Assembly: GCF_022229015.1 (NCBI RefSeq)
Contig: NZ_JAKKFF010000003.1
Coordinates: 1 to 45,670, forward strand
Origin: Micromonospora foliorum
Lineage (GTDB): Bacteria > Actinomycetota > Actinomycetes > Mycobacteriales > Micromonosporaceae
Direction of reading: 5' to 3'
Length of the DNA stretch: 45,670 nucleotides
Shown: piece after piece, positions 39,927-45,670 of the stretch
How positions within the stretch are numbered: the stretch's first letter is position 1
Layout: every line of letters starts with the position of its first letter
Notes under the pieces: model-generated
Told to the model about the DNA's origin: nothing
The model's input: the letters and a program-made list of their open reading frames with translations, nothing else
Databases searched by the model: none
Program-made: the position numbers and the translations under genes

Positions 39927-41213
39927 ATGACGGACCCCGAAACGTCTCGACACCGACGCCGACCGGTTGTTCGCCTGGGGGCGGCGGCTGCCGCGCTGGC
40001 ACTCGTCGCGCCGCTGGCCGCGTGCGGCGCGGACGACGCCGGCGGCCCACCGACGATCAACCTGTACTACCCGCCCGAGCAGAACCTGCAGAAGGTCGTC
40101 GACGACTGCAACGCGCAGGCCCAGGGACGGTACGAGATCGCCTACCGGGTGCTTCCCCGGCAGGCCGACGACCAGCGGGTGCAGATGGTGCGCCGGCTGG
40201 CCGCCGAGGACAGCGGGATGGACGTGCTCGGCCTGGACGTCACCTGGACGCAGGAGTTCGCCAGCGCCGACTGGATCCGTGAGTGGACCGGCCAGGACAA
40301 GGCCGAGGTCGAGCAGGGCACCCTCGCCGGGCCGCTGGACACCGCCCGGTACGAGGACAAGCTGTACGCGGCGCCGAAGAACACCAACGTCCAGTTGCTC
40401 TGGTACCGCAAGGACCTGGTGCCGCAGCCGCCGACCACCTGGGACCAGATGATCAGCGCGGCCCAGCAGCTCAAGGACCAGGGCAAGCCGTACCAGGTGC
40501 TCACCATGGGCGCCCAGTACGAGGGTCTGGTCGTCCTCTACAACACCCTGGCCGAGAGCGCCGGTGGGAAGATCCTCAACGACGAGGGTACGAAGGCCGT
40601 GATGGACGAGGGCACGGTGCGGGCGTTGGAGCAGCTGAAGAAGTTCGCCACGTCGGGCGTGACCTCGCCGTCGTTCAGCAACGCCACCGAGGACCCGGTT
40701 CGGCTGGAGTTCCAGTCCGGTTCCGGCGCGTTCCAGGTGAACTGGCCGTTCGTCTACCCGGCCCTGCAGGAGGCGAACCCGGAACTGGCCAAGCAGGTCG
40801 GCTGGGCTCGGATCCCCGGCGTCGACGGGGGCACCCCTAGCAAGGTCACCATCGGTGGGGTCAACCTGGCGGTCAGCTCCTACTCCAAGCACCCCGAGCA
40901 GTCCTTCGAGGCGGCCCGGTGCATCCGCAGCGCCGAGCACCAGAAGTTCTCCGCCATCAACGACGGCGTGCCACCGACCATCGAGGCGGTCTTCGACGAC
41001 CCGGAGATGACCGAGGCGTACCCGATGAAGGACACCATCCTGGAGGAGTTGAAGGACCCGGCGACCCGTCCGCTGACCCCCGCCTACCAGAGCATCTCCA
41101 CCGTGATGTCGGCGATCCTGTCGCCGCCGTCCGGGATCCGCCCGCAGCAGACCGCCGACGAGCTGCGCGGCGCCATCGCCGACGCCCTCCAGTCCAAGGG
41201 GGTCCTGCCGTGA
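39927..41213 (+). CDS. Sugar ABC importer, substrate-binding lipoprotein (LpqY-like)
   Basis: 428 residues. Lipoprotein signal with lipobox LAAC (C33), so anchored outside the membrane. Type-1 solute-binding fold with family motifs INLYYPPEQ, YEGLVVLYNTLAESAGG, GSGAFQVNWPFVYPAL and VTIGGVNLAVSSYSKHP. ATG with a long GGAGAGGGGGAGGG site. First gene of an operon whose order (binding protein, permease, permease, ATPase) equals mycobacterial lpqY-sugA-sugB-sugC, a trehalose importer. A trehalose- or maltose-type disaccharide is the likely substrate; malQ downstream supports alpha-glucosides. Confidence 0.88.
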   Translation: MTDPETSRHRRRPVVRLGAAAAALALVAPLAACGADDAGGPPTINLYYPPEQNLQKVVDDCNAQAQGRYEIAYRVLPRQADDQRVQMVRRLAAEDSGMDVLGLDVTWTQEFASADWIREWTGQDKAEVEQGTLAGPLDTARYEDKLYAAPKNTNVQLLWYRKDLVPQPPTTWDQMISAAQQLKDQGKPYQVLTMGAQYEGLVVLYNTLAESAGGKILNDEGTKAVMDEGTVRALEQLKKFATSGVTSPSFSNATEDPVRLEFQSGSGAFQVNWPFVYPALQEANPELAKQVGWARIPGVDGGTPSKVTIGGVNLAVSSYSKHPEQSFEAARCIRSAEHQKFSAINDGVPPTIEAVFDDPEMTEAYPMKDTILEELKDPATRPLTPAYQSISTVMSAILSPPSGIRPQQTADELRGAIADALQSKGVLP

Positions 41214-42193
41214 GCATCAACGCCACGCCGACCGGCGCCGACGTCGCCGCCGAGGAGACCCGCCGGCCCGCCGCCGTACCGAAGCAACGCGGCGGCCGTC
41301 GCAAGCCACCGTTGAGTGAGAACAAGAAGGCCGAACGCAAGCTCGGTCTGCTGCTCTGTGCCCCGGCCGCGCTGGTCATGATCGCGGTGACCGCGTACCC
41401 GATCATCTACTCGGTCTGGTTGTCGTTGCAGCGCTTCGACCTGCGCTTCCCCGACCAGCGGGAGTTCATCGGGTTGGAGAACTACGTCACCGTGCTCACC
41501 AACGAGTTCTGGTGGACCGCGTTCGGGGTGACCATGCTGATCACGGTGGTCACCGTGGCCGTCGAGCTGGTGCTCGGCATGGGCCTGGCGATCATCATGC
41601 ACCGCACCCTGGTCGGCCGCGGCCTGGTCCGGACCTCGGCGCTGATCCCGTACGGGATCGTCACCGTGGTCGCGGCGTTCTCCTGGCGGTACGCCTGGAC
41701 GCCCGGCACCGGCTACCTGGCCGACCTGTTCAGCGACGGCGCGCCGCTCACCGAACGGGCCAGCTCCCTGGCGATCATCATGCTGGCAGAGATCTGGAAG
41801 ACCACCCCGTTCATGGCGCTGCTGTTGATGGCCGGGCTGGCGCTGGTGCCGGAGGACCTGCTCAAGGCGGCGTCCACCGACGGCGCGACCGCCTGGCAGA
41901 AGTTCACGAAGGTGATGCTGCCGGTGATGAAGCCGGCGATCCTGGTCGCGTTGCTGTTCCGCACCCTGGACGCGTTCCGGGTCTTCGACAACATCTTCGT
42001 GTTGACCGCCGGAGGCAACGAGACGTCGTCGGTGTCGATGCTCGCCTACAACAACCTGATCCGGGGCCTCAACCTCGGCATCGGTTCGACGATGTCGGTG
42101 CTGATCTTCATCACCGTGGCGATCATCGCCTTCGTCTTCGTGAAGCTGTTCGGCACCGCTGCTCCGGGCAGCGACGACGGAGAGAGGCGCTGA
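41210..42193 (+). CDS. Sugar ABC importer permease (SugA-like)
   Basis: 327 residues from GTG 41210, overlapping the previous stop by 4 bases. About 45 cytoplasmic residues come first, then six membrane spans. The permease EAA loop reads [24 protein letters not shown], the coupling site for the ATPase. MalF-type half of the heterodimeric channel. The next gene starts 1 base after its stop. Confidence 0.9.
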   Translation: MSINATPTGADVAAEETRRPAAVPKQRGGRRKPPLSENKKAERKLGLLLCAPAALVMIAVTAYPIIYSVWLSLQRFDLRFPDQREFIGLENYVTVLTNEFWWTAFGVTMLITVVTVAVELVLGMGLAIIMHRTLVGRGLVRTSALIPYGIVTVVAAFSWRYAWTPGTGYLADLFSDGAPLTERASSLAIIMLAEIWKTTPFMALLLMAGLALVPEDLLKAASTDGATAWQKFTKVMLPVMKPAILVALLFRTLDAFRVFDNIFVLTAGGNETSSVSMLAYNNLIRGLNLGIGSTMSVLIFITVAIIAFVFVKLFGTAAPGSDDGERR

Positions 42194-42194
42194 C

Positions 42195-43031
42195 ATGGCT
42201 GTCGAAACCACCACCAGGGCAAAGCTGCGCTGGGGTCTGCTCGACGTCCTCGTGGTCGTCTTCGCGCTGGTCCCGGTGCTGTGGATCGCGTCGCTGTCGT
42301 TCAAGACGCCGGCCACCCTCACCGACGGGAACTTCATCCCCCGGGAGTGGACGCTGGACAACTACCGGACCATCTTCCACACCGACCAGTTCGTCCGGGC
42401 GCTTGTCAACTCGATCGGCGTCGCGCTGATCGCCACGCTGATCGCGGTGGTGCTCGGCGCGATGGCCGCGTACGCGATCAGTCGGCTGGACTTCCCCGGT
42501 AAGAAGCTGCTGGTCGGCGTCTCCCTGCTGATCGCGATGTTCCCCCAGGTGTCACTGGTGTCGCCGCTGTTCGAGATCGAGCGTCAGCTCAAGATCTTCG
42601 ACACCTGGCTCGGGCTGATCCTGCCGTACATCACCTTCGCGTTGCCGCTGGCGATCTACACGCTGTCGGCGTTCTTCAAGCAGATCCCGTGGGACCTGGA
42701 GAAGGCCGCGAAGATGGACGGCGCCACCCAGGGGCAGGCATTCCGGCGGGTGATCGCGCCACTGGCCGCGCCGGGGCTGTTCACCACGGCGATCCTGGTC
42801 TTCATCTTCTGCTGGAACGACTTCCTGTTCGCCATCTCGCTGACCTCGACCGAGCGGTCCCGCACGGTGCCGGCCGCGTTGTCGTTCTTCACCGGCGCGT
42901 CGCAGTTCGAGGACCCCACCGGGGCGATCTGCGCCGCCGCCGTGGTGATCACCGTGCCGATCATTCTGTTCGTCCTCTTCTTCCAGCGTCGCATCGTGTC
43001 CGGTCTGACCTCCGGCGCAGTCAAGGGATAG
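42195..43031 (+). CDS. Sugar ABC importer permease (SugB-like)
   Basis: 278 residues with six membrane spans; MalG-type partner of the preceding permease. EAA motif [26 protein letters not shown]-terminal span [19 protein letters not shown]. Starts one base after the stop of the preceding permease gene. Confidence 0.9.
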   Translation: MAVETTTRAKLRWGLLDVLVVVFALVPVLWIASLSFKTPATLTDGNFIPREWTLDNYRTIFHTDQFVRALVNSIGVALIATLIAVVLGAMAAYAISRLDFPGKKLLVGVSLLIAMFPQVSLVSPLFEIERQLKIFDTWLGLILPYITFALPLAIYTLSAFFKQIPWDLEKAAKMDGATQGQAFRRVIAPLAAPGLFTTAILVFIFCWNDFLFAISLTSTERSRTVPAALSFFTGASQFEDPTGAICAAAVVITVPIILFVLFFQRRIVSGLTSGAVKG

Positions 43032-43041
43032 GTGGGTAGTC

Positions 43042-44250
43042 ATGGCTGACATCGTGCTGGACAAGGTGAGCAAGAGCTTCCCGGACGGGACCGTCGCCGT
43101 GCAGGACGTCGACCTGGAGATCGCCGACGGCGAGTTCGTGATCCTGGTCGGGCCCTCGGGCTGCGGAAAGTCCACCACCCTCAACATGATCGCCGGGCTG
43201 GAGGACATCAGCTCCGGTGAGCTGCGCATCGCCGGGCAGCGGGTCAACGACAAGGCTCCCCGGGACCGGGACATCGCCATGGTGTTCCAGTCGTACGCGC
43301 TGTACCCGAACATGACCGTACGGGAGAACATGGCGTTCCCGTTGCGGCTGGCGAAGCTCGACAAGGAAACCATCGACCGCAAGGTCGACGAGGCGGCGAA
43401 GGTGCTGGAGCTGACCTCCCTGCTGGACCGCAAGCCGGCGAACCTCTCCGGTGGCCAGCGTCAGCGGGTGGCGATGGGCCGGGCGATCGTCCGCCAGCCG
43501 AAGGCGTTCCTGATGGACGAGCCGCTGTCCAACCTCGACGCCAAGCTGCGGGTGCAGATGCGCACGGTGGTGTCCCGCCTGCAGAAGCAGCTCGGCACCA
43601 CCACCGTCTACGTCACCCACGACCAGACCGAGGCGATGACCCTCGGCGACCGCGTGGTGATCATGCGCGGGGGTGCGGTGCAGCAGGTCGGGCCCCCACA
43701 GGAGCTGTACGACCACCCGCGCAACCTCTTCGTGGCCGGTTTCATCGGCTCCCCGTCGATGAACTTCCTGCACGCCGCCGTGCAGGACGGCGAGCTGCGC
43801 ACCGCCCTGGGCACGGTGCCGCTCGGCGACCGGGTCCGCCGGGAGCTGGAGTCGGCCGACGCGCCCCGCGAACTGATCCTCGGCATCCGCCCCGAGCACT
43901 TCGAGGACGCCGAACTGGTCGACGACGACACCCGCCGGCGGGGCATGGAGTTCGAGGCGCCGGTGGACATCGTCGAGTCGATGGGCTCGGACAAGTACGT
44001 CTACTTCACCGTCGAGGGCGAGAAGGCAAGCGCCGCCGAGTTGGAGGAGTTGGCCGCCGACGCCGGCGCCGCCGACTTCGCCGGCGCCGGCGGCAACCTG
44101 GTGACCCGGCTGTCCGCCGAGTCCCCGGTCGCCGAGGGGCAGACGCGGCGGGTCTGGTTCAACCTGGAGAAAATCCACCTGTTCGACCCGGCCAACGGCC
44201 GCAACCTGACCCTGCACGAGGGTCGGGCCGCCGGCGCGCTCGCCGACTGA
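43042..44250 (+). CDS. Sugar ABC importer ATPase (SugC/MsmK-like)
   Basis: 402 residues. Walker A GPSGCGKST (37-45), Q-loop in VFQSYALYPNMTVREN, signature LSGGQRQRVAMG (135-146), Walker B FLMDEPLSNLD (D159, E160), D-loop, switch H193 in VTHDQTEAMT. The C-terminal TOBE-type regulatory domain is somewhat longer than in MalK, with an insert near SAAELEELAADAGAADF. Energises the two permeases. A long palindromic element lies right after its stop. Confidence 0.93.
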   Translation: MADIVLDKVSKSFPDGTVAVQDVDLEIADGEFVILVGPSGCGKSTTLNMIAGLEDISSGELRIAGQRVNDKAPRDRDIAMVFQSYALYPNMTVRENMAFPLRLAKLDKETIDRKVDEAAKVLELTSLLDRKPANLSGGQRQRVAMGRAIVRQPKAFLMDEPLSNLDAKLRVQMRTVVSRLQKQLGTTTVYVTHDQTEAMTLGDRVVIMRGGAVQQVGPPQELYDHPRNLFVAGFIGSPSMNFLHAAVQDGELRTALGTVPLGDRVRRELESADAPRELILGIRPEHFEDAELVDDDTRRRGMEFEAPVDIVESMGSDKYVYFTVEGEKASAAELEELAADAGAADFAGAGGNLVTRLSAESPVAEGQTRRVWFNLEKIHLFDPANGRNLTLHEGRAAGALAD

Positions 44251-44259
44251 CAGCCAGAT

Positions 44260-44338
44260 CGCGCCGATCTTGCAGTTTCGGCTGTCGACACACGTGGAAT
44301 GCCCCTTGTGTCGGGACAGGAAGTGCAAGATCGGCGCG
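44260..44338. repeat. Palindromic intergenic element (REP-like)
   Basis: Perfect 15-bp outer arms CGCGCCGATCTTGCA (44260-44274) / TGCAAGATCGGCGCG (44324-44338), and an inner pair CTGTC-GACACA / TGTGTC-GGGACAG with a 2-base bulge. It lies between the importer ATPase and malQ. Sequences of this type recur between genes in Micromonosporaceae as I recall; it may also end the operon transcript. Confidence 0.7.
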
Positions 44339-44449
44339 GCGAGGGCAGGGCGCAGCGGGGGCGTGGGAGGGCCGCGCCCGCCGTGTCCTGCGGGGTGTGG
44401 GCCGGCGTGGCAAGGTGGTCGCAGGTCGCGTCGTGAAGCGGGGGACGGG

Positions 44450-45670
44450 ATGAACCGACGATTGGCCGCGCTGGCCAACGCGCACGGTGTTTCCACCTGG
44501 TACGAGGATTGGCGGCACCGCCGCGTCGAGGTCGCACCGGAAACCGTGGTGGGTGTGCTGGGGCTGCTCGGGGTGGACGCCACCAGCCCGACGGCGATCA
44601 CCGACGCGCTCGCCGCCGCCCGTGCGGTCGACCGGAGCGCCCTGCCGGAGACGGTCGTGCTCACCCATGGCCGCAGCCGGGCGCTGCCCGGCCCGGGGGT
44701 GGTGACCCTGGAGGACGGTGGCCGCCGCGCGGTCGACGGTGAGCTGCCAGCGGACCTGCCGCTGGGTTGGCACCGGCTGGCCTGCGCCGACCGGGCGGTG
44801 ACAGTGGTGGTGGTGCCGCGCCGGCTGCCGGTGCCGCCCCGCACCTGGGGGTGGATGCTGCAGCTCTACGCGCTCACCTCGGAGCGTTCCTGGGGGATGG
44901 GCGACCTCGGCGACCTCGCCGAGTTCACCGGGTGGGCCGGTGCCACCGGGGCGGGGCTGGTGCTGCTCAACCCGCTGCACGCGGTCGGGCCGGCGCACCC
45001 GGTGGCCACCTCACCGTATTCGCCGGCCAGTCGGCGCTTCGTCAACCCGCTCTACCTGCGGGTCAGCGACACCGCCGCGTATCGTGCGGCGGACCCGGCG
45101 ACGCGTGCGGTGGTCGACGCGTTGCGTCCCGACCGGGGCCCTCTGATCGACTACGACGAGGTGTGGGCCGCCAAGCGGCACGCCCTGGAGTTGCTGCACC
45201 CGTACGCCCAGCCGGTGGATCTCGCCGCGGACCCGGCGCTGACCAGCTTCGCGACCTGGTGCGCGCTCGCCGAGCGGCACGGCAACGACTGGCGGGCCTG
45301 GCCGGCGGAGCTGCACCACCCCGACGCCCCGGCGGTGGCCGAGCAGCGCCGACAGCTCGCCGACCGGGTCGCCTTCCACGCCTGGCTGCAACACCTCTGC
45401 GACGAGCAGCTCGACGCCGTCACGGCGGCGGCCCGCTCGGCGGGGATGCCGGTCGGCGTCGTGCACGACCTGGCCGTCGGCATCGACCCGGGCGGCGCGG
45501 ACGGATGGCAGCTCGCCGACGTGCTGGCCCAGGGGGTGCGGGTCGGCGCGCCGCCGGACGACTTCAACCAACTCGGCCAGGACTGGGGGCTGGCCGCGTG
45601 GCGCCCGGACCGGCTCGCCGCCACCGGCTACGCCGCCTACCGGGACATGTTGCCCCGCCCCCTGCGGCAC
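44450..45670 (+). CDS. malQ: 4-alpha-glucanotransferase, N-terminal part (cut by contig end)
   Basis: 407 codons are present and the frame is open to the last base. An N-terminal domain (about 1-140) is followed by the GH77 catalytic barrel with WGWMLQLYALTSERSWGMGD, SPYSPASRRFVNPLYL, DYDEVWAAKRHALELL, GVVHDLAVGIDPGGAD and GAPPDDFNQLGQDWGL. The catalytic Asp of the barrel lies further on, outside the window. ATG with GGGGGA upstream. Disproportionates malto-oligosaccharides, feeding glycogen metabolism; consistent with an alpha-glucoside importer next door. Confidence 0.93.
   Translation, partial: MNRRLAALANAHGVSTWYEDWRHRRVEVAPETVVGVLGLLGVDATSPTAITDALAAARAVDRSALPETVVLTHGRSRALPGPGVVTLEDGGRRAVDGELPADLPLGWHRLACADRAVTVVVVPRRLPVPPRTWGWMLQLYALTSERSWGMGDLGDLAEFTGWAGATGAGLVLLNPLHAVGPAHPVATSPYSPASRRFVNPLYLRVSDTAAYRAADPATRAVVDALRPDRGPLIDYDEVWAAKRHALELLHPYAQPVDLAADPALTSFATWCALAERHGNDWRAWPAELHHPDAPAVAEQRRQLADRVAFHAWLQHLCDEQLDAVTAAARSAGMPVGVVHDLAVGIDPGGADGWQLADVLAQGVRVGAPPDDFNQLGQDWGLAAWRPDRLAATGYAAYRDMLPRPLRH

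Noticed and set aside
1..45670. tRNA, rRNA or riboswitch genes
   Set aside because: Intergenic regions were read for tRNA-like arms and conserved riboswitch cores by eye; none was convincing.

Overview
The window is high-GC actinobacterial DNA. The gene content (LpqY-SugABC-type sugar importer with malQ, DUF5753/DUF397 regulator pair, ECF41 sigma factor, SARP regulator, WapA/RHS-type giant secreted protein) and the start-codon habits (GTG/TTG starts, probable leaderless mRNAs behind TAGnCT -10 boxes) suggest Micromonospora or a close relative (Micromonosporaceae); this is inference, no database was searched. Bases 1-98 are not genomic: 41-98 is a degraded copy of an Illumina P5/read-1 adapter, so the contig really begins at 99.

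Layout. (1) 99-7046: a truncated Ser/Thr kinase, then a carbohydrate block with a GT4 glycosyltransferase, a GH133-type glycogen debranching enzyme and, divergently, a large six-hairpin glycosidase. (2) 7182-15827: a 2881-residue secreted RHS/YD-repeat protein whose last ~220 residues form a lytic-transglycosylase (SLT/goose-lysozyme-like) domain. It is followed by a lipoprotein that is the obvious immunity candidate. (3) 15833-23965: a mosaic island of lower and uneven GC. It holds orphan or decayed toxin tips, immunity genes (an SMI1/KNR4-type gene with an amber codon, an Imm26-like gene, several unrecognised ones), pieces of the upstream rhs core (two at about 95-97% identity, others heavily decayed), an ISL3-type transposase remnant, a membrane protein and its decayed duplicate, and strong hairpins after most cassettes. 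(4) 24164-39541: accessory and regulatory genes. These are a SARP/NB-ARC regulator, a frameshifted FAD monooxygenase facing its TetR repressor, DoxX facing an ECF41 sigma factor with matching divergent promoters, a serine hydrolase, LtrA, a TetR regulator, lipoproteins, a HAD hydrolase, an L,D-transpeptidase, a possible RusA-fold protein, a double VOC protein, the DUF5753/DUF397 pair and a small toxin-antitoxin operon. (5) 39927-45670: an importer operon in LpqY-SugA-SugB-SugC order followed by malQ, cut by the contig end.

How it fits together. The two ends of the window both deal with alpha-glucans (import of a trehalose/maltose-like disaccharide, glucan transfer, debranching, glucan synthesis). 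The centre is an interbacterial competition locus: one intact secreted RHS effector with a cell-wall-cleaving tip and lipid-anchored immunity, backed by a 3' array of displaced tips and spare immunity genes. That array looks like the product of repeated recombinational tip replacement. The array is the most interesting part of the window.
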